Source of the DNA: JBBSBY01 sp038250835
GTDB lineage: Bacteria > Desulfobacterota > Desulfomonilia > Desulfomonilales > Desulfomonilaceae
Length of the DNA stretch: 64,000 bases
NCBI GenBank assembly: GCA_038250835.1
Contig: JBBSBY010000002.1
Span: 1-64,000 of the forward strand
Reading direction: 5' to 3'
Within the stretch, counting starts at the first letter, position 1. The number at the start of each line of letters is the position of its first letter. The notes beneath the pieces are model-generated. The model was not told where the DNA came from and did no database searches. It saw only the letters and a list, made by a program, of their open reading frames with translations. The position numbers and the translations under genes are program-made. This document shows positions 34,792 to 44,529 of the stretch, piece by piece.

Positions 34792-34808
34792 TGGTATAGA
34801 CCACTCAA

Positions 34809-34884
34809 TGGAGCGGGCAACGGGGATCGAACCCGCGACATCAAGCTTGGGAAGCTTGCACTCTGCCAGCTGAGCTATGCCCGC
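34809..34884 (-). tRNA. tRNA-Gly (anticodon CCC), CCA encoded
   Basis: The minus-strand sequence folds as a cloverleaf. The acceptor stem GCGGGCA pairs with TGCCCGC. The D-stem is GCTC with GAGT/GAGC-type pairing. The anticodon stem CAAGC/GCTTG encloses the loop TTCCCAA, giving anticodon CCC (reads GGG glycine). The T arm is GCGGG TTCGATC CCCGT. The discriminator T is followed by an encoded CCA (34811-34809). Its own promoter and terminator flank it, upstream of rimP. Confidence 0.95.
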
Positions 34885-34893
34885 ATAGGATTG

Positions 34894-34922
34894 AATCTAA
34901 CAATCGGAATGCATTGTGTCAA
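34894..34922 (-). promoter_or_regulatory. Sigma-70 promoter of tRNA-Gly
   Basis: On the minus strand a consensus TTGACA (34922-34917), exactly 17 bases, then TAGATT (34899-34894). The predicted start is a few bases before the tRNA 5' end at 34884, which fits a stable-RNA promoter. Confidence 0.75.
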
Positions 34923-34996
34923 GCGATTTTGATGCGAACTCACAACAGGGTACACAATTTTTGCAATATCGACTGCAATTCCTACAAATTCACAAC

Positions 34997-36343
34997 TTAC
35001 GATTTTATGGCGTCGTTTTCAAGGGAGGCTGAGGGCACAATTCGCAGTTCTTTTATTCTGTTCCTATCCATGGATAATATCTCAAACCGCAAATTTTCGT
35101 AATCTACATAGTCTCCCGGAGAAGGAATTTTGCCGAGCTTATCCAATACGAACCCGGCAAGAGTTGAATAATAATGCGAATGGGGGAGAATAATCCGGTG
35201 TTGTTCTTGCAATTCATGTAAAGTAATTAAACCGTCTACGGTAAGAATCCTATCCGATGAGGCGCTTTTTACGTCCCCCGTCAAAGCGGCCATTCCACTC
35301 CGCGCTTCGCCTGTCAGTTCTTCAAGTACATCCTCCATGGTCACGATGCCGTCAATAATACCGTGCTCATCTACTACCACGGACAGTTGTTCGTCAAGAC
35401 GCTGCATTTCAGCCAGTACCTTGTCTAGTGGTCGCCCTCTGGCTGTAAAATTAGGAAGCCTAAGCAATAACGAAACCTTACCAGTGTCATCGTAAAACAA
35501 AAGGTCCTTGATGTTCACGACGCCGAGCACATTTTCGCCTCGCCTATCCACTACGGGATAGTAGGTGTAATGGTACTTGCGAAAGGCCTTGATAAGCCTT
35601 TCCCTGAGGAGCGGATCATTTTTGGATTCGGCCTTTATCGCGACAATCTTGTGCCGAGGTATCATAATGTCTTCTACTCGAATCTGAGAGAGCCGCGTCA
35701 CTCTAACCAGCATATCATAAATGTCCGCCGTCATTTGGCGACTTTCCACCAACTCGGAAGCCATCATGCGAAGTTCTTCGGGGGTGAACGAAGCGGACTT
35801 CTGGTCGGCTTTGAAGCCGAATAGCCTCAAAAACGCGCGAGTCGACTTGGTTAAGAACCAGACGATAGGTCTGAAGATATTGGCAATAATAGAAAAAGGT
35901 TTCGCCAGAAGTAAGCTAATTTTCCCGGGATATCTTCGCGCTAAGGATTTCGGCGCAAGTTCACCCACTACTACACTGACGTACGCTATTGCCACACTGA
36001 CCAAAAGAACAGCCATTATATGCCCCAGGGCTGAATCGGGTGAAATTCCGATTTTCTCCAACAGCGGAGTGAACATATCCACTGCCGAAGCGCCGCCGAT
36101 CGCAGACGATAGAGTCGCTATAAATGTTACCCCGATTTGAACAGTGGCAAAGAAAACGTCAATATCCTTTTGCAGTCCTATAGCGGTTCGCGCCCCCGGA
36201 AGTTTTTCCTTTTCATAACGTTTGAGGCGTGCCCTTGGAACTGATACCAAGGCCATTTCTACACATACGAAAACACTATTCAAAAGAATTAGTAACCCTA
36301 TGGTCGTAATTAAAATAGGAGTAGACACGGTATGGGCCCCCAT
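34997..36343 (-). CDS. CNNM/CorC-type membrane protein with CBS pair
   Basis: 448 residues. The N-terminal DUF21 domain has about four membrane helices (TPILITTIGLLILLNSVFVC, ALGHIMAVLLVSVAIAYVSV) with the conserved VGELAPKSLARRYP. A CBS pair follows (VRVEDIMIPRHKIVAIK, LSVVVDEHGIIDGIVTMEDV), then the C-terminal CorC/HlyC domain (ADITVDGL-like TVDGLITLHELQEQ, STLAGFVLDKLGKIPSPGDY). Such proteins are implicated in magnesium and cobalt homeostasis, as Mg2+ transporters or efflux factors; 'hemolysin' labels are historical. It lies alone between the tRNA and the chaperone gene. Confidence 0.92.
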   Translation of the reverse strand: MGAHTVSTPILITTIGLLILLNSVFVCVEMALVSVPRARLKRYEKEKLPGARTAIGLQKDIDVFFATVQIGVTFIATLSSAIGGASAVDMFTPLLEKIGISPDSALGHIMAVLLVSVAIAYVSVVVGELAPKSLARRYPGKISLLLAKPFSIIANIFRPIVWFLTKSTRAFLRLFGFKADQKSASFTPEELRMMASELVESRQMTADIYDMLVRVTRLSQIRVEDIMIPRHKIVAIKAESKNDPLLRERLIKAFRKYHYTYYPVVDRRGENVLGVVNIKDLLFYDDTGKVSLLLRLPNFTARGRPLDKVLAEMQRLDEQLSVVVDEHGIIDGIVTMEDVLEELTGEARSGMAALTGDVKSASSDRILTVDGLITLHELQEQHRIILPHSHYYSTLAGFVLDKLGKIPSPGDYVDYENLRFEILSMDRNRIKELRIVPSASLENDAIKS

Positions 36344-36632
36344 AAATATACCAAAATGTTAGAAGACATACACCACTGAATAAAGAGTATCAGTTTTTAG
36401 CGGATGATTCACTAATAGAGCGTTATGGATTTGTTTTTGATGGTCATGGAAATGGTAAATGGATATGGATGTAATCGAGAAGCAGCGTCTAACAGATCGG
36501 TGTTGATTTGTGATCGATGAGAAGTAGTGAGGCTCGATTCTATGAGAATCGAGCTCAAACTTCCAGTTAAATTAGTCCTTAGCTTCGGTAGTGCGTCAAA
36601 CGCATTTGTTGATATAATCTTCGATGAATGGA

Positions 36633-38534
36633 TCAAATATTCTTATCATTTATATCGATTTTGGCTTTATCCTCCATGGTCTTCAACCAACCTTTTAAAA
36701 ATTCGGCCTTTCTAACATCCAGAACCCATTTCTCAATAGCAGCGGAATCTTTCGCAAATTGTTCATCAGTTCCTTTATCTATTTTCGTGAGTCTGACGAT
36801 AACAGATCCGTCGGTAGTATTGATGGGGGTGGGATATATGGGCGCCCCCATTGAAATTGTGGCCAACATTTCCTGAACTGCAGTCCCGGATCCTATCTTG
36901 GGGACATAATTAGTGAGTCTGGTGACCGGATCGAGCTGTTTCCAAGACAAACCATGATTAGAAGCAATAGCATCAGGATCGGCGCCCGGTTGTTTTAGTT
37001 CTTCTATTATTTTTGTGGCCTTCTCCTGAGTTTCCTTTGCGGCCAGCTCTTTGCGATGGTCAGCTACAACCGCGCTTCTAATCGTATCAAGAGGTGGGAT
37101 TCGTTCCTTTTTACGATCAATTAGCTTGACTACTATATAGTAGTCTCCACTACGAAGCATTTTTGAAACATCGCCGGTTTTTAAAGAGAAGATTTCCGTG
37201 GTAACTTTAGAGTCTGATCCAATCCCCGGAATTCCACCTGCTTTAGTAACAGCAGCTTTTTTGACCTCGAAACCAAAATTGCTCGCTGTTCCGGTTAAAT
37301 CATCCGATCTATACACTTTTTCGTAAAAATCATCAGCCATCTTAGTAATCTGTTTTTTGGCCTTTTCTTCAAAAAGCTTTTCGGCGATTTTTGATTTTGC
37401 TTCTTCAAACGGAACTTGGGACTCAGGTTGCTTCTCTTCTACTTTGATGAGGTCAAAGCCCGAATCCAAAAGAATGGGGTCTGAAATGCCGCCCACATCC
37501 AACTTAAAGGCAGCGCCTTCAATGGATGGATTGAGAGAACCCTTAGTTATCAGCCCGATTTCTCCGCCATTTTCGGCAGTTCCTTGGTCCTGTGACTCAG
37601 TTTTAGCCAATTCAGCGAAGTCGGCGCCTGCCAGAATCTTCTGACGAAGATCCTCCATCTTTTTGCGAATCTCAGCCTTCTGCGCGTCATCCGCATTTTC
37701 CGGGAAAGCCAGGTAAATATGGCGAATTTTGATTTTTTCAGGAGTGGTAAACTCTTTAGGGTTATTTGTATAATAGGCTTTAATCTCATCGTCGCCGATT
37801 TTTATCTCCTTCTGCAAATCTCGCCACGAAAAAGCCACGTAATCGATATCCAATGTTTGGGGAATCTCATATTTTGCTTGATTTTCTTTGTAGAAAATCT
37901 CAAGAGCCTTCTGGTCAATTCCTGTTCCTTCGGCGGGTTGGACCGGTGGGATCGTCAACGTGGAAAGCGCCAATTTATCATTCTGGAAGTGCCAGTATTT
38001 TTTAATTTCGTCAGGATTTAATTTTATGGAATCGGTCAGCAGATCGACGACTTGACGCTCCAAAAGTTCGTGTTTGCGAGCCGCCTCAAAAGCTGTGGGG
38101 GAAAGCCGTAACGAATTTACATAGGCTCTGTAGATTGACTCGTCAAATTGACCGTCCCTCTGGAACGCAGGATTGTACTTTAAATCGTCTATTACATCTT
38201 GATCCGTAACTTTTAATCCCAGCTTTTCCGCTTCTTGCAGTAACAACGCTCGATGAACCAATCCTTGCAAAACACCCTTTTTTAGGTCTAACTTTTCAAT
38301 CAATTCCGGAGGGACGTTCCCTTTGAATCGCATACGAATTTTTTCGAGCTCAGTGTCATATACCGTGCGGAACTGATCGTAGCTGATCTTGGAATCATTG
38401 ACTTTGGCCACATAATCTCTCGATTTTTCGTTTGTTGACGGCCAGCCGTACCACAGAACAAAAGTGATGATTATTCCGCCCAGGGCAACTTTAATGAGCC
38501 AGGATTGAGCGTGTTTTCGCATTAATTCCAGCAC
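36633..38534 (-). CDS. ppiD: PpiD/SurA-like peptidyl-prolyl isomerase, membrane anchored
   Basis: 633 residues anchored by one N-terminal helix (WLIKVALGGIIITFVLWYGW) with the bulk in the periplasm. A SurA-N-like chaperone region follows (VNDSKISYDQFRTVYDTELE, LGLKVTDQDVIDDLK). A parvulin domain lies around residues 265-355 (KIRHIYLAFPENADDAQKAE, GADFAELAKTESQDQGTAEN), and long helical segments continue to the end. It assists folding of secreted and outer-membrane proteins. The length and arrangement match PpiD. Nothing recognisable lies in the 289 bases between it and the CBS protein gene. Confidence 0.9.
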   Translation of the reverse strand: MLELMRKHAQSWLIKVALGGIIITFVLWYGWPSTNEKSRDYVAKVNDSKISYDQFRTVYDTELEKIRMRFKGNVPPELIEKLDLKKGVLQGLVHRALLLQEAEKLGLKVTDQDVIDDLKYNPAFQRDGQFDESIYRAYVNSLRLSPTAFEAARKHELLERQVVDLLTDSIKLNPDEIKKYWHFQNDKLALSTLTIPPVQPAEGTGIDQKALEIFYKENQAKYEIPQTLDIDYVAFSWRDLQKEIKIGDDEIKAYYTNNPKEFTTPEKIKIRHIYLAFPENADDAQKAEIRKKMEDLRQKILAGADFAELAKTESQDQGTAENGGEIGLITKGSLNPSIEGAAFKLDVGGISDPILLDSGFDLIKVEEKQPESQVPFEEAKSKIAEKLFEEKAKKQITKMADDFYEKVYRSDDLTGTASNFGFEVKKAAVTKAGGIPGIGSDSKVTTEIFSLKTGDVSKMLRSGDYYIVVKLIDRKKERIPPLDTIRSAVVADHRKELAAKETQEKATKIIEELKQPGADPDAIASNHGLSWKQLDPVTRLTNYVPKIGSGTAVQEMLATISMGAPIYPTPINTTDGSVIVRLTKIDKGTDEQFAKDSAAIEKWVLDVRKAEFLKGWLKTMEDKAKIDINDKNI

Positions 38535-38626
38535 GGGAGTCTCCTTTTCGTTAAAGCCTAGTAAATGACGCCGGATAATAAGTATTTTGGACTATATTGT
38601 CAATGTTTGCGCTTACCTGATATCGC

Positions 38627-38655
38627 TTGAAAGGATAGTGCGTATCTGGTATAGT
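38627..38655 (+). promoter_or_regulatory. Sigma-70 promoter upstream of mreB
   Basis: TTGAAA (38627-38632), 17 bases, then TATAGT (38650-38655). The predicted leader to mreB is about 210 bases, long enough to hold regulation, though no defined structure was recognised in it. The rest of the 338-base gap upstream of mreB (38535-38872) is otherwise featureless. Confidence 0.65.
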
Positions 38656-38872
38656 TCGCACGCTTTCTTTACAAGCTGATCATGTAAATTGCCATAAAAG
38701 ACGCGGGCTTATTTACAAGTCCGTCACCATCTATGACGTAACTTTACGCCCAAAACGGCGCCAATATCATAGATAATCCTTACGTCCGGCGCAAAGGCCT
38801 GTGCTGCGGAAACATTTCTCATTTCACTTGAGAAGCTTGCGCAAATCACGTCTTCCGACCAACAAATAAAAA

Positions 38873-39913
38873 ATGAGCTTTCTAGATTCGGTTTCCGGAG
38901 TTTTCTCCAACGACATGGCCATCGACTTGGGTACCGCAAATACTTTAGTTTATGTGCGTGGGCGAGGGGTAATTTTGTCGGAACCCTCCGTTGTCGCCAT
39001 AAAGACCGATCTCAAGCGCGGTCCTCGTATCGTGGCTGTGGGGACCGACGCAAAAAAAATGCTCGGTAGAACGCCGGACAATATAAAGGCCATACGCCCT
39101 CTAAAAGATGGAGTCATCGCCGATTTTGAAGTAACTGAGGCGATGCTGAAACACTTTATTTTTAAAATTCATCATAGACGCTACCTCGTTAAACCAAGAA
39201 TAGTTGTTTGTATACCCTCCGGAATAACGCAGGTGGAAATGATGGCGGTTCAAGAAGCCGCCAAAAGCGCGGGCGCCAGGGAAGTTTACTTAATAGAAGA
39301 ACCGATAGCGGCCGCTATCGGCGCCGGTCTCCCTATAACCGAACCTACCAGCAACATGATCGTAGATATAGGTGGTGGAACCAGCGAAGTGGCTGTTATC
39401 AGTATGTCGGATATAGTCTATTCGAAATCATTACGTGTCGCTGGTGACAAAATAGACACGGCGATAATAAAATACGTGAAGCAGAAATATAGCTTACTAA
39501 TCGGCGAACGCACGGCTGAAATGATAAAAATGATGATCGGCAGCGCCTGTAAAGAAAAACATGAGACCATAATCGAAGTTAAAGGTAGAGATCTTATCGC
39601 AGGCATACCAAAAATTATTGGCTTGAGATCCGGTGAAGTCACCGAATCAATAGCGGAGCCCGTTCGCGCGATCCTCGAAACCATAAAAACAGCGTTGGAA
39701 CAAACACCCCCCGAGCTTGCCGCCGATATTGTGGATAATGGTATCGTTTTGACCGGCGGTGGATCACTTCTCAAGAATTTAGATGAAGTGATAAGAAGGG
39801 AAACCAGTCTTCCGGTTGTTGTCGCTGATGACCCCCTTTCCACAGTAGTCCTGGGCTCAGGGCGTGTGTTCGAAAATTTTGCTCAGCTCAAGGACGTATT
39901 GGTAAAAGTTTAA
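38873..39913 (+). CDS. mreB: Rod-shape-determining actin homologue MreB
   Basis: A 346-residue bacterial actin that forms membrane-bound filaments guiding lateral wall synthesis. The phosphate-1 loop is AIDLGTANTLVYVRGRG. Later motifs are VCIPSGITQVEMMAVQEA, the ATP-binding IVDIGGGTSEVAVISMSDIV, and NGIVLTGGGSLLKNLDEVI. The N-terminus SFLDSVSGVFSNDMA is the usual short amphipathic start. The first gene of mreBCD-mrdA-rodA. No good Shine-Dalgarno precedes the ATG, which lies in an A-rich stretch. Confidence 0.97.
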   Translation: MSFLDSVSGVFSNDMAIDLGTANTLVYVRGRGVILSEPSVVAIKTDLKRGPRIVAVGTDAKKMLGRTPDNIKAIRPLKDGVIADFEVTEAMLKHFIFKIHHRRYLVKPRIVVCIPSGITQVEMMAVQEAAKSAGAREVYLIEEPIAAAIGAGLPITEPTSNMIVDIGGGTSEVAVISMSDIVYSKSLRVAGDKIDTAIIKYVKQKYSLLIGERTAEMIKMMIGSACKEKHETIIEVKGRDLIAGIPKIIGLRSGEVTESIAEPVRAILETIKTALEQTPPELAADIVDNGIVLTGGGSLLKNLDEVIRRETSLPVVVADDPLSTVVLGSGRVFENFAQLKDVLVKV

Positions 39914-39991
39914 CCGTCAGCTCAGTTACGGGACGCTGAGAGCTTTCCAACTTCATGGGAATCGGTAATTACATTTCGTTCAGATGCCTAA

Positions 39992-40831
39992 ATGCCTAAA
40001 CCAGCACGCACTTTCGCAGTCGTTCTTACCCTCACGGCCGGGGCTCTTATACTGTTTTTTTTATCCATCAGAAACCCGGAATCAACCAAACCGGCTTTTA
40101 TTTACCGAATATTTGGACCAATCCAAGGCATTGTAACCGGGGCTCAAGATACCATTAAAGGCGTCTGGGAAAATTATCTAGACTTGCGACACGTAAGAGA
40201 GGAGAACCTCGTCTTAAAAGACGAAATTAAGAGATTGGGCCAAGAAAGAATCAATCTCTTGAGCAAGCAGAGTGAAAACATCCGGTTGAGAAAACTCCTT
40301 CAAATGAAATCGGATCATGAGTTCCCCACTGTAATGGCCGGGGTGATCGGAGAGGATTCAACCGGCTGGCGTCGCACCATTGTAGTTAATCGAGGCAAAG
40401 ACGACGGAGTTAGCGCCAATATGGCTGTCGTTGTGGCCGAGGGTATAGTAGGTCGAGTCATTAAAAGTTTCGGCGGATTTTCTAAAGTGCTGCTGATTAC
40501 GGACCCCAATATGACCGTTGATTGTCGTTCCATAAAGAGCAGAGACAGGGGGCTTGTAAGTGGATCTTTTCAAGGCCGTCTCATTATGAGGTATATAAAT
40601 CTGAATTCTAAAATCACTCTTGGTGATGAAATAGTCACATCCGGTTTGGATGGAATTTTCCCGGCGGGATTGTCTGTGGGGAAAGTTGAAAGTGTGAGAA
40701 AAGGCTCACAAGAATTATTTTTAGAAGCCGTTGTGGCGCCTTCCGTCGAATTCTCATCAATAGAAGAGGTCCTTATTATATTGGGACAACATGGCGGATT
40801 TGATCTGGAGCCCACGAAGGATTTGAAATGA
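39992..40831 (+). CDS. mreC: Rod-shape-determining protein MreC
   Basis: 279 residues. One N-terminal membrane helix (AVVLTLTAGALILFFLSI) leads to a coiled-coil (LRHVREENLVLKDEIKRLGQ, ERINLLSKQSENIRLRKLLQ) and two beta domains in the periplasm (VVVAEGIVGRVIKSFGGFSK, TSGLDGIFPAGLSVGKVES). MreC links MreB filaments to the wall-synthesising PBP2-RodA pair. It ends in a four-base overlap with mreD. Confidence 0.95.
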   Translation: MPKPARTFAVVLTLTAGALILFFLSIRNPESTKPAFIYRIFGPIQGIVTGAQDTIKGVWENYLDLRHVREENLVLKDEIKRLGQERINLLSKQSENIRLRKLLQMKSDHEFPTVMAGVIGEDSTGWRRTIVVNRGKDDGVSANMAVVVAEGIVGRVIKSFGGFSKVLLITDPNMTVDCRSIKSRDRGLVSGSFQGRLIMRYINLNSKITLGDEIVTSGLDGIFPAGLSVGKVESVRKGSQELFLEAVVAPSVEFSSIEEVLIILGQHGGFDLEPTKDLK

Positions 40832-41328
40832 GAGACGCCATTTTCTTACTGTTGGTAGGCGCCGGGGCCCTTATTTTTCAAACGACTATGACCGGAGTTT
40901 CCGATTACATGCCGCTTAAGCCCGATTTAGTCTTGGTAACCGTGGTATGGGCCGGCGTACGGGTGGACCTAACATCAGGTTCCATTTACGCGTTCGTAAT
41001 CGGCATTGTAATGGATACTTTCTCCGGCTCTTACAACGGATTATCATCAATCATCTACTGCTCGGCTTTTGTAGTAAGCTCGTTTTACCACGGTGTTTTC
41101 ATGGTGGATACGGCTCTTGGGAGTCTATTCTCCATGTTCATAGCAGCCTTGATATCGGGAATCCTCAATGGTATAGTTCTTTTAACTTTTGATTCAGTGA
41201 GTTTTAGCCCAATTATGGTTCTGTGGATTTTAACAAAAACGTTCCTCACGACTATAGCGTCTCTCTTGGTTTTTCCTGTTGTAGATAATATGTACAAAAC
41301 CTATACCAAGATACTCGGAATAGCGTAG
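40828..41328 (+). CDS. mreD: Rod-shape-determining protein MreD
   Basis: A 166-residue integral membrane protein with about five hydrophobic segments (FLLLVGAGALIFQTTMTG, LDLVLVTVVWAG-like KPDLVLVTVVWAGVRVDLTS, IYAFVIGIVMDTFSGSYNG). The GxxxD-type stretch and length suit MreD. Its ATG overlaps the mreC stop (ATGA). Sequence conservation in this family is low; assignment rests largely on its place between mreC and mrdA. Confidence 0.9.
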   Translation: MRDAIFLLLVGAGALIFQTTMTGVSDYMPLKPDLVLVTVVWAGVRVDLTSGSIYAFVIGIVMDTFSGSYNGLSSIIYCSAFVVSSFYHGVFMVDTALGSLFSMFIAALISGILNGIVLLTFDSVSFSPIMVLWILTKTFLTTIASLLVFPVVDNMYKTYTKILGIA

Positions 41329-41367
41329 TCCCGCCTTCACAACTTCGCAAAAACTCTGAGATTACCA

Positions 41368-43230
41368 TTGCCGTTTAAAAGCAAAACAACGATCATTAAA
41401 ACCGGCAAGCTCGAGCCGGACAGATATGCTTTTCGAGCCAAAATAGCCGGCGTTTTCATGATGACGGCCTTGTTGCTGCTGACGGGGAAGCTGTGGTCTC
41501 TGCAACTTCTCCAATCGCAATCTTACGCGGAACAAGCCTATAACAATCGCGTCAGACTCGTCAGACTCCCGCCGTCAAGGGGTAAAATCCTAGATTCAAA
41601 GGGTAGGGTGCTCGCTCAAAATATTCCGTCATTCACATTTTCAGTAATCCCCGCTGAACTGGAGAAAAATCGACTATTGATTCAGACCTATTCTGAAATA
41701 TTAGGTTTGCCTGAAGAACGTATTCGCTCATTAATTGACAGGAGTAGATCAGGTCCTAAATTTATAAATTTTCCAATCAAGAAGAATTTGACTATCGAGG
41801 AAGTCAGCAGAATTGAATCAACATTGGCTGATCTCAAAGGGGCTACCCTCGAGACTAAACCACTGCGGAAGTATCCATTTAAAGAATCATTATGTCACGT
41901 GATCGGCCATCTAGGTGAAATTTCAAGTGATGAATTATCGAAGAGCTCCCAATTGGGTTACCGTTCAGGGGACTTAATAGGGAAATCGGGCATCGAAATT
42001 GAATATGAATCGCATTTGAAAGGTGAGGAGGGCTGGGAGCAGGTTGAAATCGACGCCAAAGGCCACAGGCTTGACAAAGTATCCAGACGGGCGCCAAAGG
42101 CGGGGTCAGATGTAACTCTGACAATTGATGTCGAATTTCAAAAATATTTGGAAGATATTTTCTATCAGAGCGCAGGCGCCATTGTCGCTATCGATCCCGA
42201 CACGGGACGAGTTCTGGCAATGGTTAGCAAACCCGCTTTTGATCTCAATATGTTCTCACCGAGCATTTCCGAGCGAAATTGGAAAGAATTGAACGGCGAC
42301 CATTTGCATCCTCTTGAAAATCGATGTATTAGAGGCCTTTACTCACCTGCGAGCGCGTTCAAAATAATTACCGCTTTAGCAGTATTAAACGAAAAAGCGT
42401 TTTCTCCCGACCGACGTTTCATCTGCAAAGGTCAAATGGAAATTGGCGGTCAGATTTTCAGATGTTGGAATGCTCATGGGCACGGTTCAGTTAATCTTCA
42501 TCGAGCGATAGTTGAGTCCTGCGACATCTATTTTTACGAAGCCGGCTTAAAGCTCGGTCCCGATAGAATTGCAAAATACGCTACTCTCTTTGGACTGGGG
42601 ACTCCCACCTTTTGTGGATTGCCGCAAGAGCTGCCGGGTCTGGCGCCGACACCGAAATGGAAAGCCCGCGGGCATTCGGACCCATGGAAAGACGGGGAGA
42701 CTATTACAATGTCCATTGGTCAGGGATACCTCGTGTCCACGCCGATCCAGTTGGCGGTAATGACCGCCGCCGTCGCCAATGGAGGCAGGCTTATGAGACC
42801 CGCAGTGGTTCAACGGATTACATCCAGCGACGGGGCCGTTACGTTTGAGCATACCCCCGTTGTTCGAAGTGAAATACAACTGAACCCCGGCATTATGGCT
42901 CAGGTTGAATCAGCCATGAAGGACGTCGTAATTGACCCGAAAGGAACCGGTAAAAAGTGCCGAATAGCCAATTTAAACATTTATGCAAAAACCGGCACTT
43001 CTCAGGTAATTCGCGCCAAAGAACGTATTAAAGAAGACGATCGTATCCCGTATCATGAACGAACTCACGCCATCTTTATTGCTTATGTCAAGGATCAACC
43101 CAGGAAAATAGCTCTTGCCGTCATAGTGGAACATGGAGGAGGGGGCGGCTCCAGCGCAGGTCCCATAGCTCGTAAAGCGCTTGCGAAGTATTATGGGCTA
43201 CCGGATCCCGGAGATTCCGAAGAAAAATAA
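41368..43230 (+). CDS. mrdA: Penicillin-binding protein 2 (elongasome transpeptidase)
   Basis: 620 residues. One membrane anchor near 24-45 (AGVFMMTALLLLTGKLWSLQ), the pedestal/dimerisation region (NRVRLVRLPPSRGKILDSKG), then the transpeptidase domain. Its three active-site motifs are S329-A-F-K332, SCD at 384-386 and KTG at 541-543. It cross-links lateral peptidoglycan with RodA as glycosyltransferase partner. The frame opens at TTG 41368; no in-frame ATG lies between this and the membrane anchor, so the TTG start is accepted with some reserve. Confidence 0.95.
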   Translation: MPFKSKTTIIKTGKLEPDRYAFRAKIAGVFMMTALLLLTGKLWSLQLLQSQSYAEQAYNNRVRLVRLPPSRGKILDSKGRVLAQNIPSFTFSVIPAELEKNRLLIQTYSEILGLPEERIRSLIDRSRSGPKFINFPIKKNLTIEEVSRIESTLADLKGATLETKPLRKYPFKESLCHVIGHLGEISSDELSKSSQLGYRSGDLIGKSGIEIEYESHLKGEEGWEQVEIDAKGHRLDKVSRRAPKAGSDVTLTIDVEFQKYLEDIFYQSAGAIVAIDPDTGRVLAMVSKPAFDLNMFSPSISERNWKELNGDHLHPLENRCIRGLYSPASAFKIITALAVLNEKAFSPDRRFICKGQMEIGGQIFRCWNAHGHGSVNLHRAIVESCDIYFYEAGLKLGPDRIAKYATLFGLGTPTFCGLPQELPGLAPTPKWKARGHSDPWKDGETITMSIGQGYLVSTPIQLAVMTAAVANGGRLMRPAVVQRITSSDGAVTFEHTPVVRSEIQLNPGIMAQVESAMKDVVIDPKGTGKKCRIANLNIYAKTGTSQVIRAKERIKEDDRIPYHERTHAIFIAYVKDQPRKIALAVIVEHGGGGGSSAGPIARKALAKYYGLPDPGDSEEK

Positions 43231-43260
43231 TTTCCTACATCTCATGAATATTTACGGTAA

Positions 43261-44391
43261 ATGAAACCAAACGCCGCACACCTGAGCCGGAATCCCATGG
43301 CCAATTTTGATTGGACTTTGGCATCGCTGACTTTGATTCTCACCGGCATAGGTTTGATTTTAATCTATAGCGCGGTGTCTCCTATGGGAGAAGCCGGCAA
43401 AATTTTTATCACGCGACAAATTTTGTGGTGCCTTTTGGCCATGATAATGTCCGCGGTATTTCTTTTGTTTGATTATTCTTTCTTGGAAGATTGGGCTTTT
43501 TGGCTGTATGCCTCCATCATTCTAAGTCTTCTAATTGTATGGGCGGTTGGAAGAGTCACGGCGGGGTCTCGGCGATGGATTGAAATTGGTTTCATGAGAT
43601 TTCAACCATCGGAGTTTGCAAAGCCCATCATAGTAGTAATTCTGGCGAAATACCTTAGCACTCGAGAAAACCAAAGCTCTCTTTCGCTTCCGGAGTTGGT
43701 TAGACTAATGGCGATTGTTCTGGCGCCGGCCCTTTTGGTGCTTGCTCAACCGGATTTAGGAACCGCCATAGTTATATTGCTGATTTCGGTCTCTTTAATA
43801 TTATTTGTTGGAATAAGTCGAAATGCCTTTGTGGTGATCGGCTTGTTTGCGGGGGCGGCAATCCCGCTGCTGATCTATTTGGGAGACAAAATCCTACTTG
43901 ATTACCAAAAAAAGCGAATCATAACTTTTCTTTACCCGGATTCCGATCCATTGGGGGCCGGATACCACATTGTGCAATCTCAAATCGCAATAGGCTCGGG
44001 GGGAGTTTTCGGTTCAGGCTTTCTTCAAGGAACTCAGAATCAGCTAATGTTTCTGCCGGTCAAGCACACGGATTTTATATTTAGCATACTTGCGGAAGAG
44101 TGGGGCTTCTTAGGTTGTTTAGCTTTATTCGTGCTGTTCGGCTTACTTTTCATTAAAAGCCTAACGATTGTGGGCAAGGCTAGGAATGAATTCGGCGCGC
44201 TGCTGGCATTCGGGGCAATCTCAATAATTTTTTGGCACGTGTTCATCAATACTGGAATGGTAATGGGGCTTTTGCCCGTAGTCGGGGTTCCGCTAAGCTT
44301 CATAAGCTATGGCGGTTCATCCTTGATGGCGGGCTATTTTTGTGTTTCCATGGTTCTAAATGTTTCAATGAGGCGTTTTCATTATAAATGA
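43261..44391 (+). CDS. rodA: Rod-shape-determining peptidoglycan glycosyltransferase RodA
   Basis: A 376-residue polytopic SEDS protein with about ten membrane helices (WTLASLTLILTGIGLILIYS at the start). Signature stretches are RRWIEIGFMRFQPSEFAKP, LAQPDLGTAIVIL, YHIVQSQIAIGSGGVFGSGF and the C-terminal GLLPVVGVPLSFISYGGSS. It polymerises lipid II for the elongasome together with PBP2 encoded just upstream. Confidence 0.96.
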   Translation: MKPNAAHLSRNPMANFDWTLASLTLILTGIGLILIYSAVSPMGEAGKIFITRQILWCLLAMIMSAVFLLFDYSFLEDWAFWLYASIILSLLIVWAVGRVTAGSRRWIEIGFMRFQPSEFAKPIIVVILAKYLSTRENQSSLSLPELVRLMAIVLAPALLVLAQPDLGTAIVILLISVSLILFVGISRNAFVVIGLFAGAAIPLLIYLGDKILLDYQKKRIITFLYPDSDPLGAGYHIVQSQIAIGSGGVFGSGFLQGTQNQLMFLPVKHTDFIFSILAEEWGFLGCLALFVLFGLLFIKSLTIVGKARNEFGALLAFGAISIIFWHVFINTGMVMGLLPVVGVPLSFISYGGSSLMAGYFCVSMVLNVSMRRFHYK

Positions 44392-44529
44392 TTATAAAAT
44401 AGTTCTGAGCGGACCGGGGACTAATTGTTGCTTAATTTTCCTTGAATTTAACGGTAAGTGTGTGTTAATCAAAACCCTGCTTGCCTCGGCAAGAATTGCG
44501 ATAATCCACCCGATGTTCATGGAGGCGAA

